Source: Cellulomonas sp. PhB150
GTDB taxonomy: Bacteria; Actinomycetota; Actinomycetes; Actinomycetales; Cellulomonadaceae
Direction of reading: 5' to 3'
Assembly: GCF_003755175.1 (NCBI RefSeq)
Contig: NZ_RKHX01000005.1
Location: 1-64,000, forward strand
DNA length: 64,000 nucleotides
Shown one piece after another: positions 36,150 through 46,056 of the stretch. The position numbers and the translations under genes were made by a program. The notes beneath the pieces are model-generated. The model saw nothing but the letters and a program-made list of their open reading frames with translations, was not told the DNA's origin and ran no database searches. The first letter of the stretch is position 1. The number at the start of each line of letters is the position of its first letter.

Positions 36150-37084
36150 CGTTGACCCCCGTGGAGCCCCTGCCCGAGCACGAGGTGCGGGTGCGAGCCC
36201 CCGGCAAGATCAACCTGTCGCTGCGCGTCGGCGCCCGCGAGGCCGACGGCTACCACCCGCTGACCACGGTCTTCCAGGCGGTCTCGATCTACGAGGAGGT
36301 CGTCGCGACCCCGTCCGACGAGCGCACGCTGACGGTCTCGGGCGTGCAGGCGCACCTGGTCCCGACCGACGCGAGCAACCTGGCGCTCAAGGCCGTGGAG
36401 GTCCTCGCGCGGCACACGGGCATCGACGACGGCGTCCACCTGCACCTCGACAAGGGAGTGCCGGTCGCTGGCGGCATGGCGGGCGGCTCGGCGGATGCAG
36501 CGGCGGCCCTCGTCGCGTGCGACGCGCTGTGGCACACCGGGCTGAGCCGGCCCGAGCTCATCGAGCTCGCCGCCGACGTCGGCGCGGACGTCGCCTTCAT
36601 CCTCATGGGCCACACCGCGGTCGGGCAGGGGCGCGGGCACCTGCTCACGCCCGCGCTGACCCGCGGCGAGTTCCACTGGGCGTTCGCCGTCCAGGACCGC
36701 GGGCTGTCGACGGCCGCGGTGTACGACGCGTTCGACGAGCTGCACGGCGGCTCGCCCGGTGCGCCCGACCCCGAGCTCGACGTCCCGCTCATGCAGGCCC
36801 TGCGCGCCGGCGACCCCCGCGCGCTGGGGGAGGCGCTGCACAACGACCTGCAGCTCGCCTCCCTCGAGCTCGACCCCCTGCTCGCCGAGCCGCTGTCCGT
36901 CGCGACCGACGCCGGCGCGCTGGGCGTCGTGGTGTCCGGCTCCGGGCCGACGGTCGCCGCCCTGGCCCGCAACCGCCAGCACGCGCTGGCCCTGGCCGCG
37001 TCGTTCACCGCGTCGGGGGTCGCGGACCGGGTGCTGACGGCGACGGGCCCGGTCGTCGGCGCCCGGATCATCTCTGCGGAGTAG
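36146..37084 (+). CDS. ispE: 4-diphosphocytidyl-2-C-methyl-D-erythritol kinase
   Basis: Protein of 312 residues of the GHMP kinase family, the fourth step of the MEP isoprenoid pathway. Seen: RAPGKINLSLRVG, the DGYHPLTTVFQAV substrate segment, the ATP loop PVAGGMAGGSADAAAAL, ADVAFILMGHTAVGQGRG with the catalytic Asp region, and VVSGSGPTVAAL near the end. The GTG overlaps the rsmA stop, showing coupling. Isoprenoids made here would feed polyprenyl carriers used by PMT and the glycan genes. Confidence 0.96.
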   Translation: MTLTPVEPLPEHEVRVRAPGKINLSLRVGAREADGYHPLTTVFQAVSIYEEVVATPSDERTLTVSGVQAHLVPTDASNLALKAVEVLARHTGIDDGVHLHLDKGVPVAGGMAGGSADAAAALVACDALWHTGLSRPELIELAADVGADVAFILMGHTAVGQGRGHLLTPALTRGEFHWAFAVQDRGLSTAAVYDAFDELHGGSPGAPDPELDVPLMQALRAGDPRALGEALHNDLQLASLELDPLLAEPLSVATDAGALGVVVSGSGPTVAALARNRQHALALAASFTASGVADRVLTATGPVVGARIISAE

Positions 37085-37104
37085 CCCCCTGCCCGCCGGG
37101 TAGT

Positions 37105-37234
37105 CGATCCGGCGACGGGTCGCCGGTTGCAACCGCCTACCTGTCGCCGAACCGTCGACCGCGCGCCTTCGGCTCGCCGATTCCGCATCGCCTCGCCGGA
37201 TGTGATCGGCGAGCCGATGACGAATCGGCGAGCC
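37105..37234. repeat. Inverted and direct repeats between ispE and ABC-F gene
   Basis: The 199-base gap holds an 8-bp hairpin (ccggcgac/gtcgccgg) and an 11-bp arm ggctcgccgat (37171-37181) that can pair with either of two identical complements at 37205-37215 and 37224-37234. The two complements are a 19-base-spaced direct repeat. It may end ispE transcription or switch folding; no T-run is present. Confidence 0.7.
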
Positions 37235-37283
37235 GATGGCCCGGACGAGCGGAGCGCGGCGGGCGGGTAGCCTCGGTGGCCTC

Positions 37284-39086
<1,803 letters not shown>

Positions 39087-39593
39087 TCAGCTCGCGTCGA
39101 AGGGGGTGACCAGCTCGCGCAGCAGCGCGGCGAGCTGGTCGCGGTCCTCGTCGGCCAGGCCGCCGAGCAGCCCGCGCTCCACGTCGAGCAGGTCGGAGAA
39201 GGCGGCGTCTACCCGCTCGAGCCCGGCGGCGGTGAGCTGCACGAGCACCCCGCGCCGGTCGTCGGGCGAGGGCAGGCGCTCGACCAGCCCGTGCTCGGCG
39301 AGGCGGTCGATGCGGTTGGTCATCGTGCCGCTGGTCACCAGGGTCTGGTTGAGCAGGACGCCGGGGGACAGGCGGTAGGGGGCTCCCGCGCGGCGCAGGG
39401 CCGACAGCACGTCGAACTCCCACGTCTCGAGGTGGTGACGGGCGAACGCGCCGCGCCGGGCCAGGTCCAGGTGGCGGGCGAGCCGGCTCACGCGGGACAG
39501 CACCTCGAGCGGGCGGACGTCCAGGTCCGGGCGCTCGCGCTGCCAGGCGTGCACGATGCGATCGACCTCGTCGCGCACGTCGTCGGGAGCCAT
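39087..39593 (-). CDS. MarR family transcriptional regulator
   Basis: Protein of 168 residues. The winged helix is clear: FARHHLETWEFDVLSALRRAG, SPGVLLNQTLVTSGTMTNRIDRLAEHGLVERLPSPDDRRGVLVQLT. Dimer helices lie at both ends. The ATG at 39593 gives family length; the longer open frame is not supported. It could regulate the divergent or neighbouring genes in response to a phenolic or drug-like ligand; the target is unknown. It shares the tail-to-tail junction with the ABC-F gene. Confidence 0.93.
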   Translation of the reverse strand: MAPDDVRDEVDRIVHAWQRERPDLDVRPLEVLSRVSRLARHLDLARRGAFARHHLETWEFDVLSALRRAGAPYRLSPGVLLNQTLVTSGTMTNRIDRLAEHGLVERLPSPDDRRGVLVQLTAAGLERVDAAFSDLLDVERGLLGGLADEDRDQLAALLRELVTPFDAS

Positions 39594-39634
39594 GCGGCCG
39601 AGATTACTCGACGTCGAGACACATGCGAGGGACC

Positions 39635-40270
39635 TCAGTCCGCCTTGGTGAGCTGCGGGCGCCGCTCGAGGCCGGACAGGCCGTTCCACGCGAGGTTGAC
39701 CAGGTGGGCGGCGACCTCGGACTTGCCGGGCCGGCGTGCGTCGAGCCACCACTGCCCGGTGAGGGCGACCATGCCGACGAGCATCTGCGCGTAGATCGGC
39801 GCGGCCTTGGGGTCCTGGCCCTGCTTCTTGAACTGGTCGGCCAGCAGGTGCTCCACCTGGCTCGCGACGTCGCCGATCAGGGAGGAGAACGTGCCGGTCG
39901 CCTGGGCGACGGGGGAGTCGCGCACGAGGATGCGGAAGCCGGACTCGGACGTCTCGATGTAGGTGAGCAGCGCTAGCGCGGTCCGCTCGACGAGCACCTT
40001 GGGGTGTCCGCCGCCCTCGAGCGCACCCGTGAGCGCGCCGGTCAGGGCCTGGATCTCCCGGTCGACGACGACCGCGTAGATCCCCTCCTTGCCGCCGAAG
40101 TGCTCGTACACGACGGGCTTGGAGACCTCCGCGCGCACGGCGATCTCCTCGACGCTGGTGCCGTCGAACCCCTTCTCTGCGAAGAGCAGGCGCGAGACCT
40201 CGAGCAGCTGCGCCCGGCGCTGCGTGCCGGTCATGCGCGAACGGGGGACGCGCTTGGTCTCGGGAGCCAC
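39635..40270 (-). CDS. TetR family transcriptional regulator
   Basis: Protein of 211 residues (GTG at 40270; an internal ATG 12 codons later is possible). The N-terminal helix-turn-helix is RRAQLLEVSRLLFAEKGFDGTSVEEIAVRAEVSKPVVYEHFGGKEGIY. The rest is the helical ligand/dimer domain. It stands where M. tuberculosis has Rv1019, next to tRNA-Gln and the glmU side of the block, though here the accessory island separates it from glmU. Confidence 0.93.
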   Translation of the reverse strand: MAPETKRVPRSRMTGTQRRAQLLEVSRLLFAEKGFDGTSVEEIAVRAEVSKPVVYEHFGGKEGIYAVVVDREIQALTGALTGALEGGGHPKVLVERTALALLTYIETSESGFRILVRDSPVAQATGTFSSLIGDVASQVEHLLADQFKKQGQDPKAAPIYAQMLVGMVALTGQWWLDARRPGKSEVAAHLVNLAWNGLSGLERRPQLTKAD

Positions 40271-40352
40271 GCGCCCATCATGCCGTGCGCGCGTCGTCGG
40301 GGATCCGTGGCCTGGCAGACTGGACCGCCGACGAGTGCTGGCCGCTCGTCGT

Positions 40353-40424
40353 TCCGCCCTGGTGTAACGGCAGCACGCCGGCCTTTGGAGCCGTGCAGTT
40401 CAGGTTCGAATCCTGAGGGCGGAG
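40353..40424 (+). tRNA. tRNA-Gln(UUG)
   Basis: The 72-nt cloverleaf has acceptor tccgccc with gggcgga, D-stem gtgt/gcac, anticodon loop ctttgga (anticodon UUG, reads CAA), and T-arm tcaggttcgaatcctga. The outer anticodon-stem pair is a C-U mismatch. It marks the left edge of the accessory island. Confidence 0.95.
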
Positions 40425-40914
40425 CCCGAGAGGGGTCGCAGCCACTTCGGGTGCGAGGTCGCAGCGCAGTTTTGCGATCTGACCTGCAGGTTCGCTAGCG
40501 TCGATCGCCTGAGCGGCGAGTCTGCGGGTCCGCTTGTTTCGGGCGGCTGTGGCCCCAGCCGGGATCTCCAACCTCGCTCATGTGTCGACTCACGAACGAC
40601 GACGGCGCGCGGATCTGGTCGCGTCGTACGGCGTTGAGTCAGCGCGTGTCGGTGGTCAGGAGAAGACTTGCGGACGAGGAGGCGCGACGAATGAGGCACG
40701 GGCAGCGAGTTGCGAATGGTTTGTGTGAGATCGCTTGTGGCAGAACATCACTAGGTATCGCGTTCGCGCACCTTGTTGTGGGTTCTGAAGTGGTCCGCAC
40801 GCACCGCGGTGTCACGATAAGATCGGCGACTGTCCGAGCACAGCGGAGTGCGCGGCAAGTAACGGACGGGCCGGTGCGCGTCACTCGGTAGGCCCGGTGC
40901 GAGGGGAAATCTTG
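40425..40914. other. Gene-poor left edge of accessory island
   Basis: 490 bases after tRNA-Gln with lower GC. Short open frames are present on both strands but none has a ribosome site, coding-like composition or a family match. No repeat of the tRNA 3' end was found elsewhere in the window by eye. Confidence 0.6.
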
Positions 40915-41427
40915 GTGGTCCGGCTCCTGTTGCTTACGAGTTCTTACACGCCGCTGTTTGTGCTATTGGTGATCCGCTTCGAGGACCGGGCGCTCCAGAT
41001 CGGGTGCGCGATCATCGCTGCGCTTGGTCTGGTCGCAGCAGGAGTCCTGATCCGCGCGCAGGGCGACGAAGCAGGCAGCCCGATGGAGTTGGCGGAGGTC
41101 CGAAACGAAGGCGGTCAGGTCGCCGCGTACCTGGCGACGTACCTGCTGCCCTTTCTGACGGTGTCAGCGCCCACTGGCCGGGACGTCATCGCCTACGTCG
41201 GGTTCCTCGTCGTTACCGGTGCAATCTTGTGGCGAGCGAACGCCCTCCAGGTCAACCCCCTTCTTGCGCTACTACGTTTCCGCCTCTTCGAAGTTGTGGG
41301 TGACGGTGGCTTGCCGTGGCGCGGCTTCCTTTTGTCATCAAAGCCGATCATTCCCGGAACGCGATGCACTGTCGTTGACGTCGCGCCCGGCTTGCGCCGC
41401 GTGAAGTCGATCGAACCGGAGGAGTGA
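40915..41427 (+). CDS. kwaA: Kiwa anti-phage system membrane subunit KwaA
   Basis: Protein of 170 residues. The GTG at 40915 follows GAGGGGAA; an upstream GTG at 40897 is also possible. Four membrane spans: LLLLTSSYTPLFVLLVI, IGCAIIAALGLVAAGVLI, VAAYLATYLLPFLTV and VIAYVGFLVVTGAILW. A cytoplasmic tail then begins with QVNPLLALLRFRLFEV, the NPL-x-L segment seen in KwaA, and a small beta part. In Kiwa, KwaA senses phage attachment at the membrane and works with the cytoplasmic KwaB. The next gene is a DUF4868/KwaB-type protein in overlapping or near-overlapping frame, which strongly supports the call. Confidence 0.75.
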   Translation: MVRLLLLTSSYTPLFVLLVIRFEDRALQIGCAIIAALGLVAAGVLIRAQGDEAGSPMELAEVRNEGGQVAAYLATYLLPFLTVSAPTGRDVIAYVGFLVVTGAILWRANALQVNPLLALLRFRLFEVVGDGGLPWRGFLLSSKPIIPGTRCTVVDVAPGLRRVKSIEPEE

Positions 41428-41429
41428 CG

Positions 41430-42371
41430 ATGGCCTACTACACGAGCCTGGACGATCTAGACCCGGACGCGAGCGTCGACCTTGTGGTTGGTTGGCGTTC
41501 GCCGACGAACTACCACCTGCGGCGCGTGCGCTTGTCCGAAACCGTTGCAGACGAGTTCCGAGGTGTCATCGCGCGTGTGAAGGATTCGGTCCGGCATCGC
41601 GAACGCGAGTCGTGGACGCCCGAGGTTGACGTCTCACCCGAGACGGTCCTGGTTTTGCCGTTGTCCGACGTGGGGCCGCAGCCGCCCGTCACGCGTGAGC
41701 ACCGCCCGTTGACGTTCTTGGACGCTTTGCAGCGCGCCGCTGATCTTCCGGTGGTGACACCGCACGACCTTCCAGCGGCGTCGTTGACCTTCTACGCGTT
41801 CGTGTCCGGCAACGACACAACCGGCCGCACAGTCCTCCTACGGCGTGTGAACCCGCAACGATCGTTGCGTGGCGGGCGGATGCTGACCGTGTATCGCGAC
41901 GTCTTGAGGGAGATCGACGGCCCCGTCTTCGGGTTCGACGAGACGATCGACCTCGTCGTGCACGGTGAAGAGCTATTCATCCTCAGCCAAGTCGCGTTCG
42001 CGGCGATCTTTCGCGACAACCAGAGCCTCGCGGCAAGGGCGCCGCAATGGGTGGCAGACATTCGGTCGTGCGTCACCATCACCGACGAGGGCGTCTCTCG
42101 GCTCGTTGTACGCGCCCTGCGCGACACCAGGCTGCTGGGCCGGCTCGAAGCGATCGTGCACCGCGGACACCTCACGTCGGTAACGCCGCAGGCATTGCGC
42201 AGCGCCATGATCGGGTACGGGCTGCCGGCCGACGACCTGGTCGACGCGAGCGGCGCCCTCGTGCTCGATGACGCTGACATTCCCGTGATGCTTCAGTTCC
42301 TGAACGAGGACCTTTTTGTCGGGGGTCTGTCGAACACGCCCTTCCGCGCTGATCGAAAGCACTCACGCTGA
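41430..42371 (+). CDS. kwaB: Kiwa anti-phage system protein KwaB (DUF4868-like)
   Basis: Protein of 313 residues. The ATG at 41430 has GGAGGAG just upstream (a GTG at 41424, overlapping the kwaA stop, is the alternative). The central DUF4868-like pattern is visible: SLTFYAFVSGNDTTGRTVLL, VFGFDETIDLVVHGEELFIL and SQVAFAAIFRD, then a helical half ending with a short beta segment. KwaB is the soluble effector of Kiwa; it binds DNA and limits phage replication after KwaA is triggered. Codon use has more A/T at third positions than the flanking housekeeping genes, which fits horizontal gain. Confidence 0.75.
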   Translation: MAYYTSLDDLDPDASVDLVVGWRSPTNYHLRRVRLSETVADEFRGVIARVKDSVRHRERESWTPEVDVSPETVLVLPLSDVGPQPPVTREHRPLTFLDALQRAADLPVVTPHDLPAASLTFYAFVSGNDTTGRTVLLRRVNPQRSLRGGRMLTVYRDVLREIDGPVFGFDETIDLVVHGEELFILSQVAFAAIFRDNQSLAARAPQWVADIRSCVTITDEGVSRLVVRALRDTRLLGRLEAIVHRGHLTSVTPQALRSAMIGYGLPADDLVDASGALVLDDADIPVMLQFLNEDLFVGGLSNTPFRADRKHSR

Positions 42372-42529
42372 GGCATGTCGTCGGAATGTCGTCGCGTCCA
42401 GCTTCCTATCCGGCGCGGTGCCGCCGGAGCTCACAGGCGCCCACGGGGCTCGCCTTCGCGAGCTCGGCCGGCCAGAACAGTTCCATTCGATGCGGGATAA
42501 CGAAATGACGGACATGCACGAAGTGCATA

Positions 42530-42675
42530 GGGCACCTGTCGTGTCCTGCAGGCAGTACAGCCGGTAGTGCGTCCGGTTCGGAGGGCCGTCTAGCCGGATC
42601 TCGAACCAGCCGGTCATCGAGTCGTGCATCGCTTCCCACACGCCGCCGCCAGAGAAGCTCATCGGGGGTGCGGCC
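42530..42675 (-). pseudogene. RelE/Gp49-like toxin remnant
   Basis: On the minus strand about 45 residues read GGGVWEAMHDSMTGWFEIRL and HYRLYCLQD, the pattern of the WEAMHG-type phage-derived Gp49/RelE-like toxins. No start with a family N-terminus precedes it, and the C-terminal part (usually an ITG-x-x-K strand) is lost or out of frame. A decayed toxin gene; no antitoxin remains. Confidence 0.4.
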
Positions 42676-42909
42676 GCAAGCGGCCATCGCGCCCCTGACC
42701 CCTGGGTAGCTGGGCAGACGAAGGGCTGAGCCGATACGGCACGCACGGTATGGGCGTGGACACCGGCCGCTGCATGAAGTCGCGACCCGTTCGTGCGAGC
42801 CGGAGGCTCCACGCTCTGTGAAGACTTCGTAACGGAGAAGAAGTCGCACGGCGAACCTTCAGACCAGAACGACCCGTTGACCGCGCGTAGGAGCGGCGGA
42901 GGCAACACT

Positions 42910-43405
42910 GGTCGCGGACTGCCTTATATCCGCCGAAAGAGTCAAATGTGGCGTCCTGCAGCTCATCGCGGGACACCCTGTAATCCTCGGCGTCGACCGC
43001 CGTCTCGACTTCCGAGGAGCGAAGCGGCGTCAAGCTGACCACATCGACGATCTCGCGACCGTCGCGAAGAGCGACCGTGTTGCCTACCGCGACGTCAACG
43101 AGTACCTGGTCGGCGGCGATCGTTCGCAGTTGCAGGCCGACCTCTACGACGGTTTGAGTATCGTCGGTCAGCCGGATGACACCAAGTTCCTTCGCGTCGA
43201 GCCATGCATCGGGCGGCGCCGCCTCGATTGTGCCGTCGTTGTGCAGGAAGAAGACGTCGCCGCGCTTCACTGAACCTTCGTAGTCGCCGAGTGTGAGCTT
43301 GTGGGTGGTGCCGTTCATCACGACGACGAAGACGCTGGCGCCCTCGTCAAGGATGCTCAACACCCGCGCCAGCGTGCCGGCTTCCAGGTCGGCGGTGGCA
43401 CTCAT
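42910..43405 (-). pseudogene. AAA+ ATPase, N-terminal fragment
   Basis: The ATG at 43405 opens about 165 good residues: an OB-like N-terminal domain with THKLTLGDYEGSVKRGDVFF and AVGNTVALRDGREIVDVVSL, then DSFGGYKAVRDQ, which corresponds to the entry of an AAA+ module (usually D-x-GG then the Walker A region). At that point the similarity stops and the frame runs through unrelated sequence to 42659. Walker A and everything after it are missing. This is a truncated ATPase gene and not a working short protein. Confidence 0.6.
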
Positions 43406-43918
43406 CGCGAGATGCCGTTAGCCGAGCAGTTGACAGCGGATGTGTCGGCTCCTGATTGCATGCGTGTCGGGCTCCCCGTCGAGGACGTCGTGCTGTTGAG
43501 TGGCGCAACGCCGCCAAATGTAGCCGCGAGGAGCGGCGCCCATGACGCTCGCGTCGCCCACTAGCCGCACGCCACCGGACCGGCCCTCGGCGGGGAAGCC
43601 GCCCAGACCCTCGCGGGTCTCGCCTAGGCCGACGCTGGCGTCTCGAGATGGGGCAGCTCGCTTGCGTGCGGCGGCTCCGTTGGGACGTGCCCCTGGTTCG
43701 CCTCCCGAGGACGTCGAGGCATTGACGTATGCCGTTCATGTTGAGTCATCTCCTGCGCGCCGCGACTGACCGCGTTGCGCAGGCGGCGCGCGCCCGCCGT
43801 CGTGCCATTGGTAGAAGCGGGGGCGTTAGCGCAGCACTCTCGCCGACGCGCGCCCTCATGTAGCGCAGGGGTCCCCCGTGCTGAGTAGGTGGCTAGGCTC
43901 GCGATGCGCAGCGCCGAA
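43406..43918. other. Intergenic stretch without recognisable gene
   Basis: About 510 bases with only short open frames of arginine/proline-rich composition on both strands, typical of non-coding GC-rich DNA. It ends at the CRP/GlxR-type palindrome. Confidence 0.55.
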
Positions 43919-43936
43919 GTGTGATGCACATCACAC
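43919..43936. promoter_or_regulatory. CRP/GlxR-type binding site in island
   Basis: gtgtgatgcacatcacac: TGTGA-N6-TCACA (43920-43935) is a perfect match to the CRP-family consensus used by GlxR/Cmr in actinobacteria, with 8-bp arms. It lies 165 bases before the start of the exporter operon. Confidence 0.75.
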
Positions 43937-44100
43937 TCGCTCTATGTGACGACAGGCGGACTGGGGGGAACTCCACATCGGTTGCGCAACCTCGTCCGCC
44001 AGGGCCCGGTCGGCGCTCGCACTCGCAGACATGGGGGCGAGCAGGTTGGACAACCGTGCCCTTCGAGAAAGAACTCGAGAACAGAAGACAAGGGGAAATC

Positions 44101-44568
44101 ATGCGAGACAGGCTTGCCCTTCGCCGCACCGCGAACCAGGAACGCTCGACCAAGATGGGAGCTGCGCGCAAGACCACCATCATCGCTCTGTGTTCTGCCT
44201 TCGCTCTCGGCGCCGTGGCGCTCCCTGCTGAGGCGTCGACGAAGCACAGCTCAACGACGATCAGTTGCGACGGCGTGACGTGGAAGTACGACATCTCCGT
44301 CAGCCACGCGACCTCCGGCACGTTCAAGATCAAGCAGAACGACGAGACGACACAGGACTCGATCTCGAAGGTCACGGCGCGTTCCGCGAACGGCAACGAC
44401 ATCTTGCCCCTAAAGTTCGTCGAGAACGGACAGACGGCGACCTGGACGGGCGTCCTGCCTTCGACCTACCAGGTCCATGCGCGTCGAAGCGACGACAAGA
44501 ACTGCAACGGCCTCGCGCCCGGGGCCGGTAACTACACCTTCGACTACACCGTCACCTACAACGGCTGA
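44101..44568 (+). CDS. Small secreted protein, first gene of exporter operon
   Basis: Protein of 155 residues. The ATG at 44101 follows AAGGGGAAATC. A long basic n-region leads to a hydrophobic signal core (TTIIALCSAFALGAVALPAEAS). The mature part of about 110 residues is beta-rich with two cysteines (SCDG, KNCNG) and many Thr/Ser/Lys/Asn, ending YTFDYTVTYNG. No family recognised. A strong hairpin follows at once, so this gene may be made in larger amounts than the downstream lipoproteins and ABC exporter. It could be the exporter's cargo, although it has its own Sec-type signal. Confidence 0.8.
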   Translation: MRDRLALRRTANQERSTKMGAARKTTIIALCSAFALGAVALPAEASTKHSSTTISCDGVTWKYDISVSHATSGTFKIKQNDETTQDSISKVTARSANGNDILPLKFVENGQTATWTGVLPSTYQVHARRSDDKNCNGLAPGAGNYTFDYTVTYNG

Positions 44569-44574
44569 CGCAAA

Positions 44575-44610
44575 TCAGCCCTGGCGACCCGTGGGGGTCG
44601 CCAGGGCTGA
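44575..44610 (+). terminator. Attenuator-like hairpin inside exporter operon
   Basis: Perfect 16-bp inverted repeat (44575-44590 with 44595-44610), loop gtgg, starting 7 bases after the first gene and ending 10 bases before the next ATG. Its place suggests partial termination or mRNA end protection. Confidence 0.85.
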
Positions 44611-44620
44611 GGGGGATAAG

Positions 44621-45130
44621 ATGCTAAAGAATCGCGTTCCTGTTGGCACCGCCTTCGCGGTAAGCGTGAGCATTCTCGCACTTACAGCCTGTTCTAGCAG
44701 CGAAGTGAAAGTTGACGCCGCCCAGCCCTACTTCGAGGGTCTGGAAGCCGCCTACGTCCAGGAAGTCCTGGACAACCCCGTGTCTCGCCAAAAGATCAAT
44801 GAAGAACCGGAGGATACGCGCGCGAGCATGGCGCAGGGAATCGTGCGCAACTTCATCGTGTGTCGGGGGGTCTGGGACGACTACAGCAAGTGGATAACGA
44901 CGGGCGTCAGACCGGACCTCGTCGCGCTTCCCGAGCCGAAGAACCCGGAAGAGCCATCCGCCACGCAGTGGAAGACCGATTACGCGTACCTCGAGAGCCA
45001 ATACGCTTCCGGTGAGCCGGACCAGGTGCGCGACTGGCTCACTCAGCCCGGAAGTTGCGGCGCGTGGATTCCGGTGAGTCCCGATAAGCCTGACGTGACG
45101 ATCTCCGACGCGGTACGGGCAGGCTCGTGA
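44621..45130 (+). CDS. Lipoprotein of unknown function
   Basis: Protein of 169 residues. Residues 1-23 form a lipoprotein signal with lipobox LTAC. The mature part is helical and acidic (AAYVQEVLDNPVSRQKINEE, ASMAQGIVRNFIVCRGVWDD, TDYAYLESQYASGEP) with two further cysteines (VCRG, GSCG) that could form a disulfide. No family recognised. The following adaptor gene starts 4 bases before its stop, so it belongs to the coupled exporter operon and may act as an outer accessory or immunity-like protein. Confidence 0.8.
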   Translation: MLKNRVPVGTAFAVSVSILALTACSSSEVKVDAAQPYFEGLEAAYVQEVLDNPVSRQKINEEPEDTRASMAQGIVRNFIVCRGVWDDYSKWITTGVRPDLVALPEPKNPEEPSATQWKTDYAYLESQYASGEPDQVRDWLTQPGSCGAWIPVSPDKPDVTISDAVRAGS

Positions 45131-46056
45131 CACGTCGCCGACCCGGCCTCTTGCTCGGAGTGGTCTTGGTGCTTCTCGTCGGGGGCTGCACGCACGACGA
45201 CCCGCCACCCGTGGATACGGCGCAACCAACTGCAGGGTCCAGCAGTGACGCCGCGGACCCCGAGTCGAGCGAAACTGCCGAGGTACGGGTCGTCGACTTT
45301 CAGATGACTTACCAACTCGACGGGAAGTCCGTGTCGAGCGAGGCAGTTGGGCTGCTGTCCGACCCGAACCTGGAACTGAAGGACGCACCTGCGGACGGCA
45401 CCTCCGTCGATGAGGGCGACATGCTCGGTCGGCTTCGGGCGAGTCCGGAGGTGTTGAGCGCCCTCGATACCGGCTCTCGACGCAGCAGGCTCGACGCGCA
45501 GGACGCTGCAAGGTTGCGGAGCTTGGCCCGGCCGTTAAAGAGCCCGGTGGCGGGTATCTTCAAGCAGCGCGGTGGGCAGTATGTGGTGGCGAACACAGGG
45601 GTCGACGTCGTCATCCAACTCAGTCCGATCCAAGAACTGCGGTACCGATCGACGCCTTTCGAGGGACGCGCAACTATCGAGACGGTCGTTGGGGTGAGGA
45701 CCGTCAAGTGCGATGCGATCTGGATCGACACCACCGCTTCCACCGGCGGGGCGGACGACGATGGCGGCGGCGGACACGCGCTGCACTGTCGGCTTCCCCG
45801 GCAAACCGAAACGACGGCAGGACTGCGGGCGCAGCTTGAGCTGAAGTCGGTGGTCATACCAGAGGCCACGGTAGTTCCCAACATCACATTGAGCTACGAC
45901 TCGGGCAGCGACGGGTACTTCGTCACCCTCGAGGACGCGGAAGGTCGACACGAGGTAGCCGTGGATGTCGGCCCGACCGACGGGGTCGTGCGCGTGATTA
46001 CGAGCAAACTTCCGGCCGGTGCAGCGATCCTCGCCGATCAGGCTGCCAGCGAGTGA
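45127..46056 (+). CDS. HlyD/MacA-like adaptor lipoprotein
   Basis: Protein of 309 residues from a GTG overlapping the previous stop. It has a lipoprotein signal with lipobox VGGC at about residues 18-21. The pattern of membrane-fusion proteins of MacB-type exporters follows: SPVAGIFKQRGGQYVVANTGVDVVIQL as half of the lipoyl-like domain, then beta-barrel strands with ATVVPNITLSYDSGSDGYFVTLEDAEGRHEVAVDVGPTDG-type segments. In Gram-positives such lipoproteins assist an ABC exporter at the outer face. The ATPase gene starts 4 bases before its stop. Confidence 0.8.
   Translation: MTRRRPGLLLGVVLVLLVGGCTHDDPPPVDTAQPTAGSSSDAADPESSETAEVRVVDFQMTYQLDGKSVSSEAVGLLSDPNLELKDAPADGTSVDEGDMLGRLRASPEVLSALDTGSRRSRLDAQDAARLRSLARPLKSPVAGIFKQRGGQYVVANTGVDVVIQLSPIQELRYRSTPFEGRATIETVVGVRTVKCDAIWIDTTASTGGADDDGGGGHALHCRLPRQTETTAGLRAQLELKSVVIPEATVVPNITLSYDSGSDGYFVTLEDAEGRHEVAVDVGPTDGVVRVITSKLPAGAAILADQAASE

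Noticed and set aside
40353-40424. tRNA-Gln as an integration site with a duplicated 3' end
   Set aside because: I searched by eye for its T-arm/acceptor sequence through 50.9 kb and found no second copy, and no integrase gene is present, so no attachment site is annotated.
40580-40891. Possible 103-residue protein between tRNA-Gln and kwaA
   Set aside because: No ribosome site, Arg-rich and without motif; it looks like non-coding island DNA.
42793-43038. Plus-strand 81-residue open frame opposite the AAA+ fragment
   Set aside because: No start signal and no similarity; it arises from the decayed ATPase region.
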